64,000 nucleotides of DNA from Tianweitania sp. UT-5YL-CI-8 (GCF_030010215.1 NZ_JASCRR010000002.1:578297-642296); one strand, 5' to 3'. Positions 54,319 through 63,748 are shown, counted from the stretch's first letter. Numbers and translations are program-made. Notes: generated by a model not told the origin, from the sequence alone.

Positions 54319-56330
54319 CACCGGAAGCCATTGATAGAACGCCTCGGCCGGCCAAGGCTGGGACCGGCGACGCTCATGCAATCGCATCGGTCGGCTTCGA
54401 CATGCTGCAAGCGCTGATCGACGCCGTACCCGCGCGCGTGGTGTTTATCGACAACGAGCATCGCTATCGCTATGTGAACCGGCTGTTCCTCGATTTCCTC
54501 GGCCTTCCCGAAAGCGAGGTGCTCGGCCGTACCCCTGGTGAGGTGCTCGGCGAGGAGATATCGGCCGGCTATCATGACCTTCTGCCGCGCATCCATGCCG
54601 GGGAAACCTTCCGCTGGACCGGATGGGCGGATTATCACCGCTTCGGCAAGCGCTATGTCGAAGAGACCGTGCTGCGCTATGCCCCGGCGGGCGAGGTGCT
54701 CGGCATCATCTCCATCGGCCTCGACCTGACCGAACTGCGACAGCGCGAGCAGGAACTGGCCGCGAGCGCCAAGGCCCAGGCAGAGAGCACCCGTTTCCAT
54801 GCCGCCGTGGTGGCGACCGCCATCGACTGCATCATCGTGGTCGACGACGCCGGCTATATCATCGAGTTCAATCCGGCGGCGGAGCAGACATTCGGCTTCA
54901 AGCGGGCCGACGTTCTGGGCCTCGCGGTTGCCGATGTCATCATCCCGCCCGAGCTTCGCGGGTTGCATGTGAAAGGTATGCTCGAACATGCGCTGGGCGG
55001 CGGCGGCAACCTTTTGGGACGGCGTGTCGAACAGGTCGGGCTCAAGGCGGACGGCACCCGCTTCCCGGTCGAACTTGCCTTGTCGGAAGTCAACATAGAC
55101 GGCCGGCGGCTTTACACCGCCCATATCCGCGACCTGACCGGCTCACGCCAGGCGCAGGCCGAGATCGAGCGTCAGCGCGACACGCTCTACCAGAAGGAAA
55201 AGCTGGCGGCGCTGGGCTCCATGCTGTCGGGCGTGGCGCATGAACTCAACAATCCGCTGTCGATCGTCGTCGGACAATCGATGATGCTGCGCGAACAGCT
55301 CGAGGGCCAAAATTCGGCGACACCTTCAAGCCTGCGCGAGCGGGGGATGAAAATCTCGCAAGCCGCGGAACGCTGCGCGCGGATCGTCAAGAGCTTCCTG
55401 GCGATGGCGCGGCAGCGCAAGGCAGAACCGCGCGCGGTGACGGTGGAGACCTTGGTGCAGGACGTGCTGAGCCTGCTCGCTTATGGGCTCAGAAGTTCGG
55501 GTATCCAGGTGAGCACCGACATTCCAGCCGACCTGCCGTCGATCTGGGTGGATGGCGACCAGATCCACCAGATTCTGGTGAACCTCGTCATCAACGCACA
55601 ACAGGCGATGGATATGGTGCCGTCGAGCGCGCGACGCATTTTTCTCACCGCGCGGAAAACCGGCGCGAACCGCATGGAGTTGTCAGTCCAGGACAGCGGA
55701 CAGGGTGTGCCGGCCGACATACGCACCCGCATATTCGATCCGTTCTTCACCACCAAGCCGCAGGAAATCGGAACGGGCATCGGCCTCGCCGTCTCCCGGG
55801 GACTGGCCGAATCCAACGGAGGCACGCTCGAACTCGCGAAGCAGGAGGCCGGTCACGGGGCGCGCTTCGTGCTGTCTCTGCCGACCAGCGAAAAGATCGA
55901 CGCGAAGAAGGAGGTTTCCGCCGAAACGGAACAGGCATCCAGCCGACGCCGGCCTTTGGCGCTGGTGGTAGAGGATGAATCCGAACTGGCGGAACTGCTG
56001 GCTGAACTCTTGTCCTGCCTGCATGTTGACGCCGTGACGGCGGAGGGAGGGGAGGAAGCGCGAGCAATGGTCACGCAATCGGTGCAGCCTTTCGACATTG
56101 TGCTGTGCGACATGCGCATGCCGGGAGGGGACGGGCCGACCTTCTATGCCTGGCTGCAACAAGACTATCCGCATATCGCCGACCGCGTCGCCTTCGTGAC
56201 CGGCGACACGCTCGGTCCGTCGGCGGTGCATTTTCTCGAAAACTGCGGACGGCCGCTTTTGGAAAAGCCTTTCACCTTGCCGGACCTTCAGGCGCTGGTG
56301 GCTGACTTGCTGGAGATGAAGAGCAGATAG
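54315..56330 (+). CDS. Hybrid sensor histidine kinase (PAS-PAS-HisKA-HATPase-REC)
   Basis: 671 residues, no transmembrane segments, so a cytoplasmic sensor. PAS domains at about 25-150 (ARVVFIDNEHRYRYVNRLFL) and 155-280 (CIIVVDDAGYIIEFNPAAEQ). H-box VAHELNNPLSIVVGQ near residue 310, N-box LVNLVINAQQAMD, G-boxes VQDSGQGVPADIR and GTGIGLAVSRGL. A C-terminal receiver (about 545-665) has phospho-Asp in DIVLCDMRMPGGDGP and FVTGDTLG. It overlaps the response regulator gene, so the two form a unit. The terminal receiver could act as a phosphate sink or as a second output. Confidence 0.9.
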   Translation: MTPEAIDRTPRPAKAGTGDAHAIASVGFDMLQALIDAVPARVVFIDNEHRYRYVNRLFLDFLGLPESEVLGRTPGEVLGEEISAGYHDLLPRIHAGETFRWTGWADYHRFGKRYVEETVLRYAPAGEVLGIISIGLDLTELRQREQELAASAKAQAESTRFHAAVVATAIDCIIVVDDAGYIIEFNPAAEQTFGFKRADVLGLAVADVIIPPELRGLHVKGMLEHALGGGGNLLGRRVEQVGLKADGTRFPVELALSEVNIDGRRLYTAHIRDLTGSRQAQAEIERQRDTLYQKEKLAALGSMLSGVAHELNNPLSIVVGQSMMLREQLEGQNSATPSSLRERGMKISQAAERCARIVKSFLAMARQRKAEPRAVTVETLVQDVLSLLAYGLRSSGIQVSTDIPADLPSIWVDGDQIHQILVNLVINAQQAMDMVPSSARRIFLTARKTGANRMELSVQDSGQGVPADIRTRIFDPFFTTKPQEIGTGIGLAVSRGLAESNGGTLELAKQEAGHGARFVLSLPTSEKIDAKKEVSAETEQASSRRRPLALVVEDESELAELLAELLSCLHVDAVTAEGGEEARAMVTQSVQPFDIVLCDMRMPGGDGPTFYAWLQQDYPHIADRVAFVTGDTLGPSAVHFLENCGRPLLEKPFTLPDLQALVADLLEMKSR

Positions 56331-56338
56331 CTTCCGAG

Positions 56339-57451
56339 TTAGTCGCCGATCGCCACCGTGTCGGTGATCTCGAAGCGTTCGGAGACGCCGATGCGGATCA
56401 TGTTGAGCGCGCCTTCCCGCGTGAAGCGGAATTCAGCACGTGTGTTGGCGCCGGACGGATTGCCATCGCGGAAATGAATGATGCGGGTGCCGCCGTCGGG
56501 CCAGGTGACGGTCACCTCTGCCTGTCCTTCCGCCGGGCGCACCACGCTTGCCGCGCATGTGGTCATGGGCTGGCCGGTATAGCGCGCGCAAGGCACCGAC
56601 TGGGTCAAGGCCATGGGTTCCTGAGCTTTGGGCTGCAGCGATGCAACCTCTGGCTCTGCAGGCATTGCCGCAGGCTCCTGCGGAGTTTCGACGACGGGCG
56701 TCTCCGGTACCGCGGCGGGAGCCGCCGAGGCCTCGGTTGCCAACGCCAACGCATAGCTGGTCCCGGCATCGAGACCAGGCTGTGCTTCTTCTACGGTAGG
56801 CGAGAGCGCAAGATCCGGCGCGCCGCCGAAACGCGCTTCGATACCCGAAGGGAGCGCGATGGGGGCGTCAGGCGCGGCTTCGACCGGAGCCGGCCTGTCC
56901 AGCTTTTCCGTGGTGTCGGGAGAAGGTCCCGCCAGCACTTCGGAAGGAGCCGGCACCGGCGCCAGGGCTACTTGCTGCTCCTGCGCGGGCGGTTCGGAAC
57001 CTTCGGACGCACCCTCGCCCACAGGCACGGGCAGCTCGGGCGTTTCGGCCGTCTCCGTGCTGAGCGCATCCTGCTGCTCGCCGGCGGACGCCGTTGAGAT
57101 AAGATCGTCGGGCAGTTCCAGCGGACGCAGATAACGCGCAGGCGCCCAGCCGCTCAAGCCTTCAAGCTCGATGGCCTCGACCTTGCACCACTCATAGCCG
57201 TTGACCGCCTTGCAGTCGTATTTCCGCACCACCGCGCCATTCGGCAGCCGACCGATCACCTTCTGCATCGGCGACGCTTCGACGCGAACATTCAGCAGAT
57301 CGCCGGCGGCAACGCCCTCGACCATGGCTGTCGCGGAAGGCCCTCCCTCTGCCGGCGACACGGCGGCGGCAGCCGGTTCCTGTTGTGCGGCTGCAGGCCC
57401 GGCGAAGAGCGCAAGACAGGCGATGAACGCGGCAAGGGACAGGCGAGGCAT
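56339..57451 (-). CDS. Exported SH3-like domain protein with Pro/Ala/Glu-rich linker
   Basis: 370 residues from the ATG at 57451. A signal peptide (LSLAAFIACLALFAGPAAAQ) is followed by a bacterial SH3-type domain (about 45-110; LLNVRVEASPMQKVIGRLPN, then CKAVNGYEWCKVEA, a Cys pair), and a linker of about 150 residues rich in Pro, Ala and Glu. A conserved C-terminal domain (about 290-370; PCARYTGQPMTTCAASVVRP and RTEFR-like strands) closes the protein. Bacterial SH3 domains often bind peptidoglycan, so a periplasmic envelope role is likely. It converges on the kinase gene with only 8 bases between. Confidence 0.75.
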   Translation of the reverse strand: MPRLSLAAFIACLALFAGPAAAQQEPAAAAVSPAEGGPSATAMVEGVAAGDLLNVRVEASPMQKVIGRLPNGAVVRKYDCKAVNGYEWCKVEAIELEGLSGWAPARYLRPLELPDDLISTASAGEQQDALSTETAETPELPVPVGEGASEGSEPPAQEQQVALAPVPAPSEVLAGPSPDTTEKLDRPAPVEAAPDAPIALPSGIEARFGGAPDLALSPTVEEAQPGLDAGTSYALALATEASAAPAAVPETPVVETPQEPAAMPAEPEVASLQPKAQEPMALTQSVPCARYTGQPMTTCAASVVRPAEGQAEVTVTWPDGGTRIIHFRDGNPSGANTRAEFRFTREGALNMIRIGVSERFEITDTVAIGD

Positions 57452-57689
57452 GGCAAATTCCGCTGATACGCGTCCGGCACTGATACCCGAATGGCAAGTT
57501 GGGCGCATTTGGCCACGGGCACCGGCTATCCGCAACCCTCTCGCCTATCTTTCAACGGGGGTGTTGCGTCTTGACGACATCAGGCGCGCGAGCCCGTATC
57601 GGCGTGCCGCTCAACCGAGAGCGATACGCTACAAATCGAGCCAAACATATCCGTTAAGTGCTTGATCCCGTTGGTAGTCGGGATGGGAA

Positions 57690-57774
57690 TGGTGCCCAGA
57701 AGAGGACTCGAACCTCCACGCCTTGCGGCACACGGACCTGAACCGTGCGCGTCTACCAATTCCGCCATCTGGGC
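57690..57774 (-). tRNA. tRNA-Leu (anticodon CAG)
   Basis: 85 bases including the encoded CCA. The acceptor stem GCCCAGA pairs with TCTGGGC. The anticodon loop TTCAGGT (anticodon CAG, at 57738-57740) is closed by CACGG/CCGTG. A long variable arm GCCGCAAGGCGT shows a class II tRNA, and GGAGG-TTCGAGT-CCTCT forms the T arm. The D-loop contains the usual AATTGGTAGAC. Confidence 0.97.
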
Positions 57775-57917
57775 TGGTGCGGGCTCATGTAAGCGGGCAA
57801 ACGATGCCTGTCAACGCGCTTTTTGAAATCCCCCGCCGATTGCCGAACATTCGGTGTCCGGCAGCCGGCAAAGCGCGGAAACAGGCGGCGCAAGCCGCCC
57901 ATTCCCCCAAAAACGGC

Positions 57918-58535
57918 TCAGCCGAGCACGTCCTTCGACGCCACGGTCGAATCGGCGTTGAGCTTGTAGACGACCGGGATGCCGGTGCCGAGTTCCAGCT
58001 TGAGGATTTCCTCGCTGGTCAAACCGTCGAGCGCCATGATCAAGGCGCGCAGCGAATTGCCATGCGCGGCCACCAGCACCGTCTTGCCGGCCAGCACATG
58101 TTTCTGAATGTCGTGGATGTAATAGGGCCAGACGCGCGCGCCGGTGTCCTTCAGGCTCTCGCCTCCGGGAGGCGGCACGTCATAGGAACGGCGCCAGACA
58201 TGCACCTGCTCCTCGCCCCATTTGGCGCGGGCATCATCCTTGTTGAGACCCGACAGGTCGCCATAGTCGCGTTCGTTGAGCGCCTGATCGCGGATGGTTT
58301 CGAGGTCGCCTTGGCCGAGACCGTCGAGAATGTGCTGGCAGGTTTTCTGCGCGCGGGTCAGGACCGAGGTGAAGGCGATATCGAATTTCAGCCCCCTGGC
58401 CTTGAGTTTTTCGCCGGCTTCCTTGGCTTCGGCATGGCCCTGCTCGGTCAGATCGGGGTCGCGCCAGCCCGTGAAAAGGTTCTTCAGATTCCATTCGCTC
58501 TGGCCATGACGGACGAGCACGAGAGTTCCCGACAT
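57918..58535 (-). CDS. gpmA: 2,3-bisphosphoglycerate-dependent phosphoglycerate mutase
   Basis: 206 residues from the ATG at 58535, the short form typical of alphaproteobacteria. Catalytic phospho-His motif [20 protein letters not shown] at the N-terminus, then [20 protein letters not shown] and the second catalytic His in [17 protein letters not shown]. It interconverts 3- and 2-phosphoglycerate in glycolysis. It lies 43 bases downstream of dapB on the same strand, possibly co-transcribed. Confidence 0.95.
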   Translation of the reverse strand: MSGTLVLVRHGQSEWNLKNLFTGWRDPDLTEQGHAEAKEAGEKLKARGLKFDIAFTSVLTRAQKTCQHILDGLGQGDLETIRDQALNERDYGDLSGLNKDDARAKWGEEQVHVWRRSYDVPPPGGESLKDTGARVWPYYIHDIQKHVLAGKTVLVAAHGNSLRALIMALDGLTSEEILKLELGTGIPVVYKLNADSTVASKDVLG

Positions 58536-58578
58536 TGTCTTCCTTCCCTTCAACGATCAAACTGACGACGCGGCGCCC

Positions 58579-59388
58579 TCAGAGCCCGAGGACGTCGCGC
58601 ATGGAATAGAGGCCTGGCTTGCGGCCATGCGCCCAGAGCGCCGCCTTGACCGCGCCGCGGGCGAAGATGGAACGGTCTTCGGCGACATGGGACAGGGTGA
58701 TGCGCTCGCCGCTGCCGGCCAGGATGACCGAATGGTCGCCGACGACCGAACCGCCGCGCAGCGTGGCAAAGCCGATGGTGCCGGCCGCGCGTGCGCCGGT
58801 GTGGCCGTCACGCACCCGAACGCTGTGATCCGCGAGAGCGACCTCGCGCCCGTGGGCCGCAGCCTGCCCGAGAAGCAGGGCCGTGCCCGATGGCGCATCG
58901 ACCTTGTGGCGATGGTGCATTTCGAGCACCTCGATATCGAAATCGTCCGGTCCGAGTGCCTTGGCGGCCTGCTCGACCAGCACAGCCAGCAGGTTTACGC
59001 CCAGGCTCATATTGCCCGACTTGACGATGGGCGCGTGGCGGGCGGCGGCGGCGATCCGTTCATCGTCGTCTGCGCCGCAGCCGGTGGTGCCGATGACATG
59101 GGCGATGCGCGCCTGTGCAGCATAGCCTGCGAATTCGACGGTCGACGCGGGGCTGGTGAAGTCGAGCACGCCGTCGGCCTTGGCAAAGGCCGGCAGCGGA
59201 TCGTCGGCGATGACGATGCCGTTCTTGCCGATGCCGGCCAGTTCGCCTGAATCCTGCCCGATGCGCGGCGAGTCCGGCCGCTCGACCGCGGCCACGAGCG
59301 TGGCACCGTCAATCGCTGAGATGGCGCGGATCAGCGCCTGCCCCATGCGTCCGGCCGCACCCACCACGACCAGTCCCATCTCGCTCAT
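58579..59388 (-). CDS. dapB: 4-hydroxy-tetrahydrodipicolinate reductase
   Basis: 269 residues. It reduces hydroxytetrahydrodipicolinate in lysine/diaminopimelate synthesis. Nucleotide fold [58 protein letters not shown], and the catalytic [19 protein letters not shown]. It overlaps the ABC exporter gene by 4 bases (ATGA) and precedes gpmA. The length is family-normal. Confidence 0.96.
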   Translation of the reverse strand: MSEMGLVVVGAAGRMGQALIRAISAIDGATLVAAVERPDSPRIGQDSGELAGIGKNGIVIADDPLPAFAKADGVLDFTSPASTVEFAGYAAQARIAHVIGTTGCGADDDERIAAAARHAPIVKSGNMSLGVNLLAVLVEQAAKALGPDDFDIEVLEMHHRHKVDAPSGTALLLGQAAAHGREVALADHSVRVRDGHTGARAAGTIGFATLRGGSVVGDHSVILAGSGERITLSHVAEDRSIFARGAVKAALWAHGRKPGLYSMRDVLGL

Positions 59389-61244
59389 GCCGGTCTCCCT
59401 TCGATTGCGCGCTCGACAGCTTCGTCCCTGTCTTGGGGCGCATCGGCAACGTCGTCAACCAATCCGATATCCTGGTCTTCCTGCAGCTGATAGAAACGCG
59501 CATACAGACTGTTCGGATCGGCCAGAAGCTCGGCATGCGTGCCTTGCTCCATCAGCCGGCCCTGCTCCAGCACGACGATGCGGTCGGCGCCGATGACGGT
59601 CGACAGGCGATGCGCGATCACCACCGTGGTGCGGCCCTGCATGGCGGCGGCCAGGGCTTGCTGCACCTTGGCCTCGGATTCATTGTCGAGTGCCGAGGTG
59701 GCTTCATCGAGCAGCAGGATCGGCGCGTTGCGCACCATGGCGCGCGCGATGGACAGGCGCTGGCGCTGGCCGCCCGACAGGGTCGCGCCGTTCTCGCCCA
59801 GGGGCGTGTCGTAGCCTTGTGGCAACAGCCGGATGAACCCGTCGGCTTCGGCCAGCTTGGCAGCCTGCTCGATCTCGGCGTCGGTCGCTTCCTCGCGGCC
59901 ATAGCGGATGTTGTCGCGCACCGTGCCTTCGAACAGATAGGGATGTTGCGAGACATAGGCGATGGAGCGGCGCAGCGACTGCTTGGTGACGCCGGCGATG
60001 TCCTGCCCGTCGATTTCGATTTGGCCGCCGGAGACGTCGTAAAACCGCTGCAGCAGCGCCACAATGGTCGACTTGCCGGCCCCCGAAGCGCCGACGATGG
60101 CCGTGGTCCTGCCGCCCTGGGCGGTGAAGCTTAAATCGCGCAGCACCGGCAGATCGGGCGCATAGGCGAAATTGACCCGGTCGAAGCGGATTTCCCCCGC
60201 GGTCACCGTCAGAAGCTTCGCGCCCGGCGCATCGCCCTGGCGCGGCTCGAGGTCGAGAATCTCGTAGATCATGCGGGCATTGACCAGCGAGCGCTCGAGA
60301 TTGACCTGGGTTCGGGCCAGACGTCGCGCCGGGTCGTAGGCCAGAAGCAGTGCGGTCACGAACGCAAAGATGGTGCCGGGCGGCTGTCCGCCGGCGGTGG
60401 CGCGATAACCGGCATAGGCAATCACGATGGCGATGACGATGCCGGCCAGTATGTCCGAGATCGGCGACAGGCGTTCGGAGACCCGCGCGATCTTGTTGGA
60501 ACGCTGCTCGACATCTTCGGCAAGCACCGCCATGCGGCGCGACAGCTGGTCTTCCATGGTGAAGGCCTTGACGATGGCGATGCCTTGCACAGCCTCCTGC
60601 ATGGCGCCGCCGAGTTGCGAACCGACCACGATCGCATCGCGGTTGAGCTTACGCAGCCGCCGCATCAGATAGTTCACCGAAAGGATCAGCGGCGGTCCGA
60701 TCAGGAAGGCGATGAGAGACAGGACGGGGTCCTGGATGACCATCACCGCGACAAGGGCCACCAGCGAGATCGCGTCGCGCGCGACCGAGGTGACCAGCAT
60801 ATTGAGCAGATCGCGCACGCCGCCGACATTCTGATTGACCTGTGCGGCCAATGTGCCCGACCGGTTCTCGGCAAAGAAATCCATGCCGAGTTTCATCAGA
60901 TGGTCGAAAATGCGCTTCTGGTAACGCGCAACGAGATTGTTGCCGACCCGCGCCAGGATGACGGACTGCCCATAGGTGGCGATGCCGCGAACCATGAAGG
61001 CGGCCATGATCGACAGGCTGATGACGGCGATGAGATCGGCGCGCTGTCGGTAGAAAATCTCGTCGATGACGTCGCGCATGATCCAGGCGGTAAAAGCCGT
61101 GGATGCCGCGATCGCGATCAGGAAGACAGCGGCAATGCCATACTGCCACGCATAGTCGCGGCCGTTTTCGGCGGCGATGCGCTTGAGGATGGAGACGACC
61201 TCGCCACCCTTGGATGACGTGTCCTGGCTTTTGCTCGAACTCAA
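59385..61244 (-). CDS. ABC transporter with fused membrane and ATPase domains (MsbA-like exporter)
   Basis: 619 residues if the TTG at 61244 is the start; no upstream ATG is available in frame. Six transmembrane segments in the first 320 residues (ABC_membrane type; [19 protein letters not shown] at the start). ATPase: Walker [19 protein letters not shown], signature [15 protein letters not shown], Walker [20 protein letters not shown]-loop IAHRLSTV. The half-transporter probably works as a homodimer. Lipid or drug export is typical of the family; the substrate is unknown. It overlaps dapB. Confidence 0.9.
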   Translation of the reverse strand: MSSSKSQDTSSKGGEVVSILKRIAAENGRDYAWQYGIAAVFLIAIAASTAFTAWIMRDVIDEIFYRQRADLIAVISLSIMAAFMVRGIATYGQSVILARVGNNLVARYQKRIFDHLMKLGMDFFAENRSGTLAAQVNQNVGGVRDLLNMLVTSVARDAISLVALVAVMVIQDPVLSLIAFLIGPPLILSVNYLMRRLRKLNRDAIVVGSQLGGAMQEAVQGIAIVKAFTMEDQLSRRMAVLAEDVEQRSNKIARVSERLSPISDILAGIVIAIVIAYAGYRATAGGQPPGTIFAFVTALLLAYDPARRLARTQVNLERSLVNARMIYEILDLEPRQGDAPGAKLLTVTAGEIRFDRVNFAYAPDLPVLRDLSFTAQGGRTTAIVGASGAGKSTIVALLQRFYDVSGGQIEIDGQDIAGVTKQSLRRSIAYVSQHPYLFEGTVRDNIRYGREEATDAEIEQAAKLAEADGFIRLLPQGYDTPLGENGATLSGGQRQRLSIARAMVRNAPILLLDEATSALDNESEAKVQQALAAAMQGRTTVVIAHRLSTVIGADRIVVLEQGRLMEQGTHAELLADPNSLYARFYQLQEDQDIGLVDDVADAPQDRDEAVERAIEGRPA

Positions 61245-61337
61245 CCCGGCTTCCCGTGAACGCTGCGCCAGTGCCCGCTCCGGGCGGCGCTTCGCGCCCC
61301 TCCTACATGAAGTCGGCGCTGGACGAAACCGGCTTTA

Positions 61338-62357
61338 TCAGCGCCAGCGGCGGCCATGGGTCTGGACGCCGAACTGGAACGGGGTCCTGGCGTAGGCGGC
61401 AAGCCCGGCAAGCGCGCCGAGCGGATGGGTGATGACATAGACCGGCAGGGTGCGCATCAGGGCGCTGTGCGGCGCCTTGTCCTCGAACGCCGCCCGGAAC
61501 GCGCCGGTCTTCAGCGCCGGGACGATCTTCTGCGCGATGCCGCCGGTGAGATAGACCCCGCCGCGGCTCTTGAACACCAGAGCGACATCGCCGGCCGTGC
61601 GGCCGAGGCAGGTGACGAAAATCGACAGCGCCTCCTCCGCCACCCGATCGCGCCGCTCAAGCGCCGCCGCGGTCACTTCCGCCGGCGTCGTCAGCGTGGC
61701 CGGCTTGCCATCGGTTTCGGCCACGGCCCGATAGACATTGACCAGGCCGCGGCCGCACAGGATCTGCTCGCCCGACAGCCTGCCGTCGATATGCTCGATG
61801 CGTGGAAACACGTCGAAATCGCGCGGCGTGCGTGGGCCGATATCCATGTGCCCGCCTTCGCCCGGCACGGGAATCCAGCGGCCAAGGGCGAAGACGAGAC
61901 CCGCGACGCCCAGGCCGGTTCCGGGACCGAGAACGACCTTGCCGGCCTCTTCCTGCGGCTCGCCGCCGCCGATCTTTTCCATGTGCTCGTCGCCCAGGGC
62001 AACGACGGCTAGAGCCTGCGCCTCGAAATCGTTGAGCACGACGATGTCGGCGAGGCCAAGTCCACGCAGTTGCTTCGGCCGCACGACCCAGGGGCAATTG
62101 GTCAGCGGAATCTCGTCGCCATTGACCGGTCCGGCCACCGCCAGGATGGCCGAGCGCGGTGCCGCGCCGTCGCGGCGTTCGACGATGGTCTTGATCGCGT
62201 CGTCGATAGTCGAAAAATCCGCCGTACGAACCACGACCGGCGCGCCATCGGGCGCATCCGGCCCGTCGACCACGGCAAAGCGCGCATTGGTGCCGCCGAT
62301 GTCGCCGATCAGAATGGGAAAGGCGAACGCCGTCTCATGATCGGCCTGTCTTGACAT
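61338..62357 (-). CDS. glk: Glucokinase
   Basis: 339 residues from the ATG at 62357 ([21 protein letters not shown]). Bacterial Glk family: phosphate-binding [16 protein letters not shown], the substrate region [30 protein letters not shown], and [14 protein letters not shown] with the catalytic-region Glu/His. It phosphorylates glucose to glucose 6-phosphate. The frame stays open further upstream, across a CRISPR-repeat-like sequence, but family similarity begins at this ATG. The operon direction runs towards the ABC exporter (93-base gap). Confidence 0.94.
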   Translation of the reverse strand: MSRQADHETAFAFPILIGDIGGTNARFAVVDGPDAPDGAPVVVRTADFSTIDDAIKTIVERRDGAAPRSAILAVAGPVNGDEIPLTNCPWVVRPKQLRGLGLADIVVLNDFEAQALAVVALGDEHMEKIGGGEPQEEAGKVVLGPGTGLGVAGLVFALGRWIPVPGEGGHMDIGPRTPRDFDVFPRIEHIDGRLSGEQILCGRGLVNVYRAVAETDGKPATLTTPAEVTAAALERRDRVAEEALSIFVTCLGRTAGDVALVFKSRGGVYLTGGIAQKIVPALKTGAFRAAFEDKAPHSALMRTLPVYVITHPLGALAGLAAYARTPFQFGVQTHGRRWR

Positions 62358-62373
62358 CAGCGGACATTTCCCT

Positions 62374-62410
62374 GTTCGCGGGCCATCCGCGATTTCTGAA
62401 CTGCTAAGCT
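62374..62410 (+). repeat. Degenerate CRISPR-type repeat copy A in the glk leader
   Basis: The last 22 bases of this stretch (GCGATTTCTGAACTGCTAAG and CT) are identical to the 3' part of the array repeat at 63.5 kb, whereas the first 14-15 bases are strongly diverged. It lies 16 bases upstream of the glk start. It could be a decayed terminal repeat or a second anti-repeat-like segment. Confidence 0.7.
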
Positions 62411-62508
62411 CATTGCGACAATCGCCGAAATGCGTCAAGCGCCGCCGTCCTTTGGGATGTCCGATGCGTCTGGTCGCAGTCGGCCCGCGATCTCCAAACT
62501 GCTAGGCC
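62400..62508 (-). ncRNA. Candidate tracrRNA region (anti-repeat at 62473-62508)
   Basis: Bases 62473-62508 match the 36-bp CRISPR repeat with 7 substitutions. Transcribed from the minus strand, six of the seven would still pair with the repeat as G-U wobbles, as expected of a tracrRNA anti-repeat. The 60-base tail downstream holds CATCCCAAAGGAC and a GCGA-TTG-TCGC hairpin. The 5' end overlaps the symporter stop. No clear U-rich terminator or promoter is seen, so the RNA ends are guesses. Confidence 0.45.
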
Positions 62509-63365
62509 TGGTTGCGAACAAGGCTCCACACGCACAACCCGCCGACGATATAGGCGACAAGTCCATAGGCCGCCGGCGCTATCGCCATTTCCGGGTTGTT
62601 CAGCATATGCTCGCTCATCGCCAACGCGATGACCAGCGCAGCGTTTCGCAAACTGATCGACATCGACAAGGCGACCGACTGACGCCGCTCGATACCGAGC
62701 ATTCGAGGGACCCAATAGCCGACCGCCAAGGTCATCACGTTGAAGGCAAGCGCCATCGCGCCGACCGTAGGTCCCCACGTAACCAGCAGACGCCACTGCC
62801 CGACCAACGCGACCATGACGACAGTTGCGAGAAAGACAGTGGCTAGAAGTCTTACCGGCTTGTCGAGTTTTCCCGCGAGAACTGGATGCCGTCTGTGAAT
62901 GTAGGCGCCGATCAGCGCGGGCACGATGGCGATAGCGAAAATCTGCAAGACCTGATGAAGCTGAAGCCTGACAGCGCCGTCTTCACCGTAGAAGGCAAGC
63001 AGGGACAGGTTTGCGATGATCGGCAAGCTCACAATCGCGAGCAGTGAGGAAAGGGCGGTGAGCGCAATACAGAGCGCAACGTCGCCCCGCGCCAAATGTG
63101 TGTAGAGCGCAGCGGACGTCCCTCCTGGACTCGCAGCCAGCAGCATCATGCCAACGCAGATGGCTGGCGGAAGCGCAGACACGGAGACGAGGACGAAGCA
63201 CAGAGCCGGCAGAATTATGATTTGGCAGAAGAGGCCGACCATCACTGGCCACGGACGCGCAAGGACACGACCGAAATCTTCAAGCTTAAGCGAAAGCCCC
63301 AGCCCGAGCATGATGATGCAAAGCACCGCCGGCAGGCCAACACTCAACGCCAAACTTGATTGCAC
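62502..63365 (-). CDS. Bile acid:sodium symporter (BASS/SBF) family transporter
   Basis: 287 residues from the GTG at 63365, chosen because GAGGAGG lies 5 bases upstream; the open frame reaches 63482 but those starts lack a ribosome-binding site. Nine to ten transmembrane segments, with the family signature MLLAASPGGTSAALYTHLAR and the late SMSISLRNAALVIALAMSE. BASS proteins carry organic anions with sodium; the substrate here is unknown. The stop codon lies inside the degenerate CRISPR-type repeat, and the intact array begins 148 bases upstream of the start on the other strand. Confidence 0.82.
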   Translation of the reverse strand: MQSSLALSVGLPAVLCIIMLGLGLSLKLEDFGRVLARPWPVMVGLFCQIIILPALCFVLVSVSALPPAICVGMMLLAASPGGTSAALYTHLARGDVALCIALTALSSLLAIVSLPIIANLSLLAFYGEDGAVRLQLHQVLQIFAIAIVPALIGAYIHRRHPVLAGKLDKPVRLLATVFLATVVMVALVGQWRLLVTWGPTVGAMALAFNVMTLAVGYWVPRMLGIERRQSVALSMSISLRNAALVIALAMSEHMLNNPEMAIAPAAYGLVAYIVGGLCVWSLVRNQA

Positions 63366-63513
63366 CGCCGCCTCCTCAGCTGAAGTAGGCTCTAACCGGA
63401 AAGTCCTTATAAGACCATGAACCTTATTCATCGGTGGCATCGGAGAGGCAGAGCAATCGTCTCGCCGAGAGGGATGATGCAAGAAACGTGGCTTACGTCC
63501 TGACCGCGCAAGC

Positions 63514-63748
63514 GTTGCAGTTGGCCCGCGATTTCTGAACTGCTAAGCTACAAGCGTTTCGAATACTGGCTTGTGCAGAAGTTGCAGTTGGCCCGCGATT
63601 TCTGAACTGCTAAGCTCAAATCGTCGAGCATTCTCATCATCGAACCGTTGCAGTTGGCCCGCGATTTCTGAACTGCTAAGCTCCGCAGGGAGCGTCGATC
63701 CCGAACCGGTTGGTTGCAGTTGGCCCGCGATTTCTGAACTGCTAAGCT
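63514..63748 (+). CRISPR. CRISPR array, four identical 36-bp repeats, type II-C-like
   Basis: Repeats at 63514-63549, 63581-63616, 63647-63682 and 63713-63748 are identical. They begin GTTGCAGTTGG and end GAACTGCTAAGCT, with partly palindromic ends (GCAGTT/AACTGC). Spacers are 31, 30 and 30 bases and unrelated to each other. Repeat length, spacer length, the 5' GTTG and the 3' TGCTAA (usable as an extended -10 inside each repeat) fit type II-C arrays. On the right, an IS630 element follows immediately. No cas gene is in the window. Confidence 0.9.

Noticed and set aside
61245..61337. Upstream N-terminal extension of the ABC exporter
   Set aside because: The frame is open but contains no ATG or GTG start, and the Arg-rich translation does not look like protein of this family.
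62473..62508. An ordinary fifth repeat of the array
   Set aside because: It is about 1 kb from the array, carries seven substitutions, and has no repeat-spacer spacing to its neighbours.
62374..63748. Integron-like cassette array with attC sites
   Set aside because: The repeats are identical, lack attC structure, and are separated by 30-base unique spacers and not by genes; no integrase is present.
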